A stretch of 64,000 bases of DNA from Verticillium longisporum (lineage: Eukaryota > Ascomycota > Sordariomycetes > Glomerellales > Plectosphaerellaceae), in NCBI GenBank assembly GCA_019188255.1, contig JAETXT010000001.1:248001-312000 (forward strand), given 5' to 3'. The notes beneath the pieces were generated by a model. The model made no database searches and had not been told where the DNA came from. It worked only from the letters and a program-made list of their open reading frames with translations. Positions 55,476 through 64,000 of the stretch are shown one piece after another (the stretch's first letter is position 1; each line of letters begins with the position of its first letter). The position numbers and the translations under genes are program-made.

Positions 55476-58400
55476 ATGTAAGCGATGCTTTTGTGGCCTG
55501 TGGCGGCTGTACCGACATGAATCTGATAGGCTGCTGCAGGAAGTTCGGCAAGCAAATCCAGAAGCGCCAGCTGGAGGTCCCAGAATATGCCGCCAGCTTT
55601 GTCAACTACAAAGCCCTGAAGAAGGTACGTGCTCCCTCCCCACGCTCGATCCCAAACCCGCCTCGGCAGGTGCCTGTTCGGTTGCAGGAACTGTCAGAGA
55701 GGATTGGTCTGTACGGTCCGATCAAATCAGGACGCCCATCCCTCGAGCGTGGGTCTTGGAACCCCCGCGTACACGCACGGCAGATGTCCAGGATGAACGT
55801 CCCACTGACCCTACACATTTGCCTAGCTGATCAAAAGGCTCTCGGCTACCCCCATACTCACCGCTCAGAATGACGTTCACCGGAGCATCCCTGTGGATTC
55901 GCAAGCAGCTCTTCAGGCCAACAAAGCCACATTTTTCTTTCAACTGGTACGTCACCGATGATGGCTTGGCGCAATGAACATACTTTCGGCTTTACTTACT
56001 CGCGACCAGGAACGAGAGCTCGAGAAAGTTAATGCTTTCTACTTGCAAAAAGAGGCCGAGGTAAGATGGCATTGAGTGTATCACGTCGTATGGTGCTGAG
56101 CATCGATTCTAGCTCAAAGTTCGCCTGAGAACGCTCCTCGACAAGAAAAAGGTTCTGCAATCGCGGGGCCAGGGTTTCCTCGTCGCTCTACCAAGTTTAC
56201 AACACTCGAGGAAGGGTTTCAACAGTTTGCCAGCGATCTGAACAAGCTGCAACAATTTGTTGAGATCAATGGCACAGCCTTCTCGAAGATCCTGAAAAAG
56301 TGGGACAAGACGAGCAAGTCAAAGACCAAGGAACTCTATCTCTCAAGAGCAGTAGAGGTTCAGCCCTTCTTCAACGCTACCGTTATCAGCGAACTTTCCG
56401 ACCAGGCAACAACAAGTTTGCAAGAAATTGGAGCTTGGTCTGAGGGCGATCATGTCACCTTTGAAGCCCGGACAGATCACCTGGTCAGCAGCCAGCATTT
56501 GCTGGGCACCGATGAAGGCGATGCAGATATATTCTTACTCGACACTGTGGTGTCTGGTAACCTTGAGGCATTGAAGGACCTGCTCTTGCGGATGCAAACT
56601 GCGTCAGCCGCCGCGGGCGATGGATCCAATGTGACTTTGATGGAGCGAGTCACCCGAACATTCCTCGCAGCGATTCACGATGGACCAAAGGAGTCTCTCC
56701 ACCTTCTTCTCGGAACTGGCCTTGTTGACATTCAATCTGAAGATGACATCAATGAGCGAAACTGTCTTCATCAGGCTGCCATCTACGGCAAATCATATGT
56801 TCTCGAGTATGGGCTGTCAAAGGGGGTCTCCGTCAACCGCACAGATGTATACGGTCGAGTGCCTCTGCACTACGCCTGTATGCATGGACGTCTTGACATG
56901 CTTGATGCTTTGCTTAGTGGTAAGTTCTGGTGTCTTGAGCTGGAACAACATGATTGATGGTTCTTTAGGAGACGTCCAAACGAAAGACTTGATTGATCAC
57001 GACAACTTCACACCTCTAATTCATGCCATCATCCACGGCCACCTGCAATGCGTCCAGAGGCTACTCGAAAAGTCAGCTCGCCTCGACCCCGTCTCGGACG
57101 CCGACCACGTGCCCCTGAACCTTGCCTGTGAACACGGCTCGTTGGAGATTGTTGCGCTTTTGTTGCAGCATGGTGCTAAGATTCTTCCTGACGCCGAGGG
57201 ACTTTACCCTCACCACCTGGTGGCGCGATCGGGACAGACCCCTCAGCTTCTGTTGCTGTTGAAGCAGCACGGCGCTGACCTGGACCAAGTGGACAAACTG
57301 TACGGTTGGACACCGCTCGTGCACGCAGCAAGCGAGGGCAATGTGCCGTGTCTGCAGGCGCTTCTTGACGTTGGTGCTGATCCCAGCATCTTGGACGAGA
57401 AGGATCTACCTGCGATGTACTACGCAGCATGGGAAGGCCATCTGGAGTGCATGAGGCTGCTCGCACCGTTTAACAAACAGACGCGGGAGAGCCCACTCTT
57501 GCTTCAGCCTGCCTCTTCGTTGATGCCTCCAACGATGAGCAGCAGCGGCCCAGACGCCATGGTACTCGACCCTGATGCGATACCAGAGCTCGAGCTCCCT
57601 CCTCCGATCATTCCCCTCCGTCGCTACGGACACAATTTCCTCGACACTAAGACTGTCGTACAAATCAACTTTGAGGAGAACGGAGAACAACCACTCGTAT
57701 TCTTCCACGACGGGAAGTACCCTGCTGCTCGACTCACTATTTCATCTAAAATGTTCGATCTCATTCCGAAAAACATCATGCTGCCTTTCCAAGAAGATAC
57801 CCGACTCGCCTCCTTCCAGATTGACAATCTGGATAACTTTACGCTCGACTTCGATGTATTTCCAACGTACGGTGCCAAGATTATCGCCAAGACGGTCGCT
57901 CTACCGAACACTTTCAAGGCTCTTCTGAGCAGCTCCGGGAAATGCTGCTTGCCACTATTTGATCCAAGGCTGCGGGCGATTGGCCAAATCAGCTTCCATG
58001 TCCAGGTCATCAAGCCCTTCAACGGGAAGCCCCTAGAGATCACCGACTTTGAGACTTACTGGAAGGCAACAAGTCAATTCGACAGGAGTCCCAGCACGTT
58101 CATTACCGGTTCGAGCCTATCTGGCGACTTTGTGCGAGTCTTCGTCCAACATACCAGCGACGGTGTACCGGTGCTCTGGCCCAGATGGACAATACCGTGT
58201 GGCGGCATCGACCTACCAGTGTGTCGCTTGACTGCGGATCAATTCACCACCATCACAGCCCGAAGCCCAAGTCGAGCAGAGCTCTCGACGTTGCGTACCA
58301 AGTCGATGGACGGTATCGCCGACATTCACCGAATACTTGCGACAGCGGGTGTGCCCTTGGATGAAGCCCTGTCGCTGCTTCCTCACGGCATGCATGTCAA

Positions 58401-59011
58401 CATCCAAGTCCTCTACCCGACGACAGAGGATGAAAAGGCGTTTGGACTCGGCTCCACCTTGGATATGAACAGCTTTGTCGACGCTATCCTGACGATTGTC
58501 TTCGATCACGCCCGTGCGCAGCGTGCGCAATCCCTCGAGTCTGTCCGCTCCGTCGTCTTCAGTTCCTACAATACCAACCTATGTGCTGCACTTAACTGGA
58601 AGCAGCCTAACTTCCCCGTCTTCTTGTGCAATGACCTGGGGCGGGAGGAGCCCATGGCGGCACCTGATATCATTCAGAGCCACGGGCGGCGATCGACGTC
58701 CATCAAGGAAGCGGTCAGGGTCGCGCAAAGCAATAACTTCATGGGCCTCATTTGCTGCTCGCGTCTCTTGGTACGTGCTCAACACATCTTATTCGATGCT
58801 CACAAGCTAACACGATACATAGGACATGCTTCCAGCACTCGTAGATGCGATCAAGTCACACGGCCTTGTGCTCGTGACCGACAAGTCGTCGGAAGCGACG
58901 TCGGCAGTAAACTCCATGGCGGACCCATTTCCAAAGCTGCCCAAAGGTGTGGACGGCGTGCTAAAGGGGCACAGCATCTTGCGATTCAATGAGTCGATCG
59001 ATATGGAGTGA
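55476..59011 (+). CDS. NUC-2/Pho81-like SPX-ankyrin phosphate regulator (split start codon, one frame break)
   Basis: Exons: AT at 55476-55477, then 55540-55624, 55827-55946, 56010-56060, 56113-56919, 56969-58770 and 58823-59011. Splicing out 55478-55539 (GTAAGC...CTGCAG) joins AT to G and gives MKFGKQIQKRQLEVPEYAAS, the expected SPX-domain N-terminus. Without it, ATG 55517 would add an unrelated leader (MNLIGCC). The SPX region continues through LKKLIKRLSATPIL and FQQFASDLNKLQQFVEINGT. About six ankyrin repeats follow (RVPLHYACMHGRLDMLDALL, FTPLIHAIIHGHLQCVQRLL, GWTPLVHAASEGNVPCLQAL). The C-terminal third is a degenerate glycerophosphodiesterase-like domain ending MLPALVDAIKSHGLVLVTDK. The frame shifts at the G-run 56165-56168; one added G restores about 1018 residues, near Neurospora NUC-2. 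NUC-2/Pho81 inhibits the PHO cyclin-CDK when phosphate is low. Confidence 0.9.
55478..55539 (+). other. Intron inside the NUC-2 start codon
   Basis: 62-nt GT-AG intron with donor GTAAGC and acceptor GCTGCAG. The bases AT before it and G after it form the ATG of MKFGKQ. No transcript evidence is available here. Confidence 0.7.
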
Positions 59012-59232
59012 TCATGAGCTTAGAGCGTGAGAATTCCCGCGGGTTGATAAGCGAGGTGATTGTGAAATAGACCACTGGTACGGAGTTGGAATGGACAGCA
59101 CCTGACGTCTCGGAGGGAGGCATGAAATGGCACAAGATAGTCACGATTTGACATTTATTTCTTCTTCGCGAATTGTCGCATTCCTTTGCATGCTCTTCGA
59201 CCACTGCTTCAAATTTGCATCGGCAGGCTGCA

Positions 59233-59910
59233 TCACGCCCCCTTGTAATCATACTTCAACGCACTCAGTTCGCCTTCGGGGTCGACGCTTCCCATGACCA
59301 CCTTGGCGATAAGAACAACAGTGTAGACGACCGCCGGCCAGTACCCCAACAACCCGCTCGCCTTGCCCCTCGAGAAAGCCCCTGTCAGTGCGACGACGGC
59401 ACAGAGACCCAGATTCAAGAGCGGCAGGTATGTGTCGAGCGGCCCTCCCTCACTCAGCACGAACGGTGCCGCGCCACGCCTCTGTCTCGCGCCGCGCGGC
59501 CGCGGGACGGAGCCAGTCATCCACGACGCGAAGGCCGGTCTTATCGGGCTGTTGGCTGTAGAGGAGATAGGCGGTGGCGAGGAGGGAAGTCGTTGCCAGA
59601 AGGGCGGTGAAGGAAGGGGGGGAGGCGAGGATGTAGGGGAGGATCGAGACGAGGGGCAGAGGCAGGAGGAGCAGTCGGAAGGTTGCGTTTCGGGAAGCGT
59701 TTTCGGCCGTGAGGCGGGCGATGAGGGATTCTTGTTCTGTGGTTTCGCGTCAGTTTTGTCCCCGGGTGAGAAAGAGAGATAGAGAGAGTATGTGGCGGGA
59801 AGGGCAGTACCTTGCTCGTCTATGGCTTCTGGCTGAGAAGAGTCCGAGTCTGAGTCGGCGGGGTAGTGGAATGTCTTTCGGAGACGGGCGGATGCGCCTC
59901 TCGTCGCCAT
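59233..59910 (-). CDS. Small conserved multi-pass membrane protein (one frame break)
   Basis: Exon 1 is 59910-59811 (MATRGASARLRKTFHYPADS), the intron 59810-59737 and exon 2 from 59736. The joint reads DEQEQESLIARLTAENASRN. Hydrophobic spans follow: TFRLLLLPLPLVSILPYILA and ALLATTSLLATAYLLYSQQP, then after the break YLPLLNLGLCAVVALTGAF and GLLGYWPAVVYTVVLIAKVV. The protein ends LSALKYDYKGA. That suggests about four transmembrane segments and about 200 residues. The frame changes somewhere in the GC-rich stretch 59467-59505. Here one extra base or two missing bases are needed, unlike the other breaks. The N-terminal and C-terminal parts look like one fungal family of unknown function, probably in the ER or another endomembrane. 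Confidence 0.65.
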   Translation of the reverse strand: MATRGASARLRKTFHYPADSDSDSSQPEAIDEQGTALPATYSLYLSFSPGDKTDAKPQNKNPSSPASRPKTLPETQPSDCSSCLCPSSRSSPTSSPPPLPSPPFWQRLPSSPPPISSTANSPIRPAFASWMTGSVPRPRGARQRRGAAPFVLSEGGPLDTYLPLLNLGLCAVVALTGAFSRGKASGLLGYWPAVVYTVVLIAKVVMGSVDPEGELSALKYDYKGA

Positions 59911-60234
59911 GGTGCTAGAGTGAGATGCCAAACGATACGACCTCGGTATCTTTATGACCACTGAACGGACGAAGAGAAGCCAAGTTGGCCACGAGCTACG
60001 GTGTAGAGCTAGGCTGTTGGACAGAAGTCGAGGCTCCCATCGAGTGCTCACAGCCTTATGACGAAACAGCAGGCGACAGCTTGTGTCTGATTGGTTGAAG
60101 CTTGACAAGGCTTCGATTTGTGATCTGGCCCCACTTTGATACCCTTGTCAACTTTTCTGTCTCGCCTTTGGAGCGCATCGCCTGATCAGAGGGACCCGAG
60201 ACCGACGACACTGAATGCCACCAGCGAGTCACCC
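59911..60234. other. Divergent promoter, membrane-protein gene and COA1
   Basis: 324-bp shared upstream region. No other feature seen. Confidence 0.5.
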
Positions 60235-60977
60235 ATGTCTTCACACGCCGCCATGATCAGCAGGCTTGCCAGCAGACGCGCCTTGCAGTCGCTGCGCGCC
60301 CTGCCGACCGCTACAGCCAATGCTGCCAAGGGCACGAGAACGCCTCTTCAGCAAAGATGGATGACGGCTGCGCCGAAGCCCGGTCAAGGACCCTTGATGG
60401 AGCGCCGTGCCGACCGTGAACTTCCAGGTACATTCTTCTCTGTCATATGCATGGTCTATCTGTGACAATAGCTGACGGCCATGGCCTAGACCTTGCCTCG
60501 ACGACCTTCCGCTGGTCCCGCTCCTTCCCCATCTTTGTCGTCATTGTCGCCGTCTCGTCGCTCGCCATCTTCAACTACCAAAAGTCCTCTTCGCCCGTCG
60601 TATCCTCGACGCTCTACGCCCTGCGCGTCTCTCCCAAGGCCCGCGAGCTGCTGGGAGATGAGGTCTACTTCAAGCACCAAATCCCCTGGATCAGCGGCGA
60701 GATGAACCAGCTGCACGGACGCATCGACATTGCGTTCAGCGTCAAGGGCTCTCGCAGCGAGGCCGTCATGCGGTTCGCGAGCTACCGTCTCTCGCACAAG
60801 GGCATGTTCGAGACGACCGAGTGGAGCCTGGAGATGCCGGACGGGCGCAAGATTGATCTGCTCGACGGCACGGATCCGTTCAAGGGCATCGTCGGCGGAA
60901 ACGACCTGGACGACTATGAGGAGGAGGCCGCCTCGGCGGCGACCAGGGGCTTCAGGCAACAGCCGAAGCTCAAGTAG
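60235..60977 (+). CDS. COA1: Coa1-like cytochrome c oxidase assembly factor
   Basis: Exon 1 is 60235-60427, the intron 60428-60489 and exon 2 60490-60977, giving 226 residues. ATG 60253 (MISRLASRRALQSLRALPTA) is an equally good start and would give 220. The N-terminus is Arg/Ala/Ser-rich with no acids for 50 residues, a typical mitochondrial presequence. One transmembrane span lies at about 76-93 (FPIFVVIVAVSSLAIFNYQK). The intermembrane-space domain carries LYALRVSPKARELLGDEVYF, IPWISGEMNQLHGRIDIAFS, VKGSRSEAVMRFASYR and TTEWSLEMPDGRKIDLLD. This is the Coa1/Tim21-type fold, and the order fits Coa1. Coa1 is an inner-membrane protein that couples Cox1 synthesis and assembly via Mss51, Cox14 and Shy1. 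Confidence 0.85.
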
Positions 60978-61240
60978 ATGTACAACCAGGACGTGGCTTG
61001 AGAGGCTTTTTGAACAGAAAATTGTTTAGGAGATGGGCTCTTCTTGAAAGAGAGAGAGAGCCTTTTGTTCTGGCTTGAGGGCCCGCAGAACGCCTCAATG
61101 ATATGCATAGATGTACAACAGTGTGTATAGTACAATTTCAAAGAAAAAAGGACAACCCCGGGGATCAACAACTCGTCTCGTACATCGCTTTCTTCCCACT
61201 GTCATCACCGTCACTGCTACTTACCAGCAGCAGTTCGTGT

Positions 61241-62251
61241 TTACAATCGATCGGGTCGTGACCTCCTCTCCTCCTTCATGACAAGATGCCTCTCCCGCGC
61301 CTCCTGCAGCTTGACCTCGGCATCGGCATTCTCCTCCAGCAGCGCCGATAGCGTGGCCTCGCGGTGGGGCTGCGTGGGCGCCTTCCTCTTGACAGCGTCC
61401 TGCAGCTTGACGACGCAGCCCTTGGGGCCGGCCACGGGGCCGCTGACGACGACGATGCCGAGCTCGTTGTCGACCGACAGCACGGTCAGGTTCTGCACCG
61501 TCGTCTGCTGGTTGCCCATGCGTCCCGGCATCTTCTTGCCGGGCAGCACCCTGGAGCCGGAACCCTGCGAGGGGCCGGCGGTACCCATGGTCCTGTGGTT
61601 CTTGGAGTTTCCGTGGGAGGCCGGCTGGCCGGCGAAGCCGTGCCTCTTCATGCCACCGGCGAAGCCCTGGCCGCGGCTGTTGGAGCGGACGTCGACGTAC
61701 TGGCCCTTCTGGAACCAGTCGGGCCGCAGCTGGGCGCCGACGGGCAGCAGGCCGTCCTCGCCCTTGACGCGAAACTCGGCAATGTGGCGCTTGGGGAAGA
61801 CGCCGCGGGCCTCAAAGTAGCCGAGCAGCGGGCGCGTGACGTTGCGCGGCTCCTTCTGGCCGAGGCCGACCTGGACGGCCCAGTAGCCGTGGGTGGCGCG
61901 CGTGCGCGAGGCGAGCACCTGCACCTGGTCGAGCTGCAGCACGGTGGCGGGCACGCGCTTCTTGCCGAAGACGGACGTCATGCCCTTTTTGATGGCGAGG
62001 ACGCCGGTGCGCAGGGGCGTCGTGAGCTCCTTACGGGCGAGGGCGGCGGCTGGACCGGCGGTCGGGACGGGCAGGCCGGCGGACGGCTGGTTGAAGCGGG
62101 CGGGCTTGGAGCGGTGAGGGAGGGTCGACCAGCCGGCCGTGATGCCACGCTGGCTGGTTCTCGGGAGGAGGAGGCGAGAGGGGAGGGAGAGCGATGGTCG
62201 TGCGGGCAGGCGCAGGGCCTGGAGGCAGGATGGCGGGAGTCGAGGCGCCAT
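61241..62251 (-). CDS. Mitochondrial ribosomal protein uL3m
   Basis: Intronless, 336 residues from the ATG at 62251. The first 70 residues are basic, Pro/Leu/Arg-rich and lack acids, as expected for a mitochondrial presequence. The L3 fold begins at RTGVLAIKKGMTSVFGKKRV. The family signature is FAGGMKRHGFAGQPASHGNS followed by KNHRTMGTAGPSQGSGSRVL and PGKKMPGRMG, then the L3 strands NLTVLSVDNELGIVVVSGPV. uL3 sits near the peptidyl transferase centre and initiates large-subunit assembly. The yeast counterpart is Mrpl9. The length difference is mostly the presequence and a C-terminal helix (EENADAEVKLQEARERHLVM). Confidence 0.95.
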   Translation of the reverse strand: MAPRLPPSCLQALRLPARPSLSLPSRLLLPRTSQRGITAGWSTLPHRSKPARFNQPSAGLPVPTAGPAAALARKELTTPLRTGVLAIKKGMTSVFGKKRVPATVLQLDQVQVLASRTRATHGYWAVQVGLGQKEPRNVTRPLLGYFEARGVFPKRHIAEFRVKGEDGLLPVGAQLRPDWFQKGQYVDVRSNSRGQGFAGGMKRHGFAGQPASHGNSKNHRTMGTAGPSQGSGSRVLPGKKMPGRMGNQQTTVQNLTVLSVDNELGIVVVSGPVAGPKGCVVKLQDAVKRKAPTQPHREATLSALLEENADAEVKLQEARERHLVMKEERRSRPDRL

Positions 62252-63397
62252 CGTGCCGTGTTCTGAGCTGTGAAGTCGTAGGTCGCCGAGGGGAAGAAGA
62301 AGAATTGTCGGGAGCCTGTGTCGAGGGCCTCAATGGGGGCGATGGAGCTGTCGGTGGGTGGTCGTTGGCGATGGAGTTTCGACGACGACGAATTGTCTGA
62401 CCCAAGGCCATTGGAAATTTTAGCGACCCTGACTGAGGTTGAGCTCAGCGCTTCCTCGACATGGTCCGTGCGTTTTGTGTCGTGTTAAGCGCGTTGGCGC
62501 CGGTGGAGTCAACTCACCTCCTCCAACACCTGGAGTAACAGCATATCGACATTGTACTTGAGCACTTCACATGACTCAGGAGAAATTATTCCATTGTCTA
62601 TATTTACTTAAGTATCTCTCGCATGTCTCTGCCTCGACACAAGATGCTGTCTGAGGCAAGTTGATATGAGCTTCCCCGACTTGCGGCGTCAATAGCCAGA
62701 AGCAAGACGCCAAAGCATCCAGAGTCCCATGGCCACTTCGAAATTGAAGGCATGCCACGAGCTGTTATAATCAGAGGTGATTATGGTTATAAGTCTCCAC
62801 GGTAGACTTGCCAAAGCGACACTGGACGATGCCTCGCTGCCCCAGCCACTGGAAGCACTTCTGAGCCAAAGTACGGTTTTCAGCCGAGCCTTCCTCTGGC
62901 ACAATGTCCGTTCCATGCAACTGTCATACACAAAATATGGAGGAAACTCAACGCCCTGCAATAATCACGCCAAAGCTGCTACAAGCTAGACATGGTTTCC
63001 TGTCTATGCGAGGCGGCCGCGTCATCGTTGCTCTTCAAGAGATTTCTGACACAAAGGCAGCATGTGTTTCGTTCTGTCTGTTGATTTCATCTTGTGCATT
63101 TTCGCACTGCAAAGACAATCACCGCTTCCCAGCCTGTCATCACGAAGACCGGAGAAGTTGCACGGTGCAATGGCTAATGCTGCGATTAGACATGGCCTGA
63201 GCAATGGCGAACCAGGATTCAGACATCAGACGCCATGGGTTGATGCGAGGCACAGTCGCTGACACCAAAAAGATTGGGGTTGCTTTATTAAACTCGATTG
63301 CACTGTCTAGGCTCCTACCGCATCTATCACCCGACCAGGCTTCTTATCATTGCCAGGCACAACGAACCGAAGCCCTCGCCGTAGGCTAGCAGCGCGA
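62252..63397. other. Intergenic, uL3m to terminal gene
   Basis: 1.1 kb without recognisable coding sequence, AT-richer than flanking genes. Confidence 0.5.
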
Positions 63398-64000
63398 TCA
63401 ACTGTTGTTGCACGCCGTAAAGTGGTCGAGGGCCCTCTGCGCGATGGTCTGGTCGGCCAGACTCCCCTTGACATTCCTCTCGCCCTTGACGGCCGCGGCG
63501 ACGGTCTTGAAGAGGTCACTGTCCTTGTTGGCGAGGTCGGGATTGGCGGCAACGGTCTGGCGCCAGTCGATGCGCTCGCTGCTGGCCTTGGCATACGCGC
63601 TGTTGCGCTGGATGATCTTCCACTGCACCTCCCTGATCTTCCTGAGGCGGTCGAGCATGTTGCCCTCGCCCCGGGCCAGCGAGTAGTGCTTGATGCTGCC
63701 GAGCGTCTCCATGACGTTGGCCCGCTTGCGCCCGATCGAGAAGTTGTTCGACGCCGCTTTCTCGTAGTTCTTGTTGGAGATCTTGGCGAGGTCGTTGAAG
63801 ACGCCGACGGCCGTCTTGCGGCCCTTGACGAGGCGCTCGATCTGGTCCGGCTCGCTCACCTTGCCCATGCGCCTGAGGGCGTCGACAATCGCGGCGATGT
63901 CGCCTGGGTAGAAGGCAAAGCCGGACGAGATCTCGTAGTACCTGGGTTCGCTCGTCGGCTTGCCCGTCTCGTAGTAGTTGACAAACTCGTTGAAGTTGCA
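63398..64000 (-). CDS. Unidentified protein, C-terminal part (5' end beyond window)
   Basis: The frame is open from the right edge to a TAG at 63398-63400, so about 200 C-terminal residues are seen. At the edge it reads NFNEFVNYYETGKPTSEPRY, then YEISSGFAFYPGDIAAIVDA, RKTAVGVFNDLAKISNKNYE, NMLDRLRKIREVQWKIIQRN, RIDWRQTVAANPDLANKDSD, ending QRALDHFTACNNS. It looks like a compact, mostly helical, soluble domain with high-GC codon use like the neighbours. I do not recognise the family and assign no function. The window cuts it before any signal peptide or start could be judged. Confidence 0.6.
   Translation of the reverse strand, partial: CNFNEFVNYYETGKPTSEPRYYEISSGFAFYPGDIAAIVDALRRMGKVSEPDQIERLVKGRKTAVGVFNDLAKISNKNYEKAASNNFSIGRKRANVMETLGSIKHYSLARGEGNMLDRLRKIREVQWKIIQRNSAYAKASSERIDWRQTVAANPDLANKDSDLFKTVAAAVKGERNVKGSLADQTIAQRALDHFTACNNS

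Overview
The window is nuclear DNA of a filamentous ascomycete, most likely a Sordariomycete and probably Hypocreales. The evidence is short GT-AG introns of about 50 to 150 nt, intron-split tRNA, and orthologue-like sequences of Ski3, Rmi1, Vps51, Ies2, Pex14/17, Rab11/Ypt31, Brx1, Hda1, DHX35, Cue5, NUC-2/Pho81, Coa1 and mitochondrial uL3. Intergenic DNA carries many TACCT/AGGTA words typical of this class. The order-level assignment is inference from recognised sequence style, not from a search.

Layout, left to right. 0-10 kb: the 3' end of an ankyrin-repeat gene, SKI3 (mRNA decay), RMI1 (genome stability), an NmrA-like NAD(P)-binding protein, VPS51 (Golgi tethering). 10-17 kb: a decayed F-box gene, the INO80 subunit IES2, a minisatellite-rich gap, the peroxin PEX14/17. 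17-27 kb: a 1363-residue chromodomain protein, divergently transcribed from a Rab11-type GTPase, then BRX1. 27-38 kb: an F-box gene with two frame breaks, tRNA-Asp with an intron, a short-chain dehydrogenase, the class II histone deacetylase HDA1, an SR-repeat protein. 38-47 kb: tRNA-Lys and two single-pass membrane proteins with long gene-poor flanks. 47-64 kb: DHX35 helicase, a CUE-domain protein, NUC-2/PHO81, a small multi-pass membrane protein, COA1, mitochondrial uL3, and a gene cut off by the window end.

These are mostly unlinked housekeeping genes. I see no biosynthetic cluster, transposon, CRISPR array or obvious new multi-gene system. The strongest observations are: (i) eight otherwise conserved genes have frame breaks, nearly all explained by one missing base in a homopolymer, which points to sequencing or assembly error; (ii) the NUC-2 start codon appears to be split by an intron; (iii) a 13-nt microexon in the Rab11 gene; (iv) an F-box pseudogene broken by a 7-bp tandem duplication; (v) several minisatellites, one abutting a start codon and one at the N-terminus of VPS51; (vi) a large chromodomain protein of unknown function near an HDA1 deacetylase.
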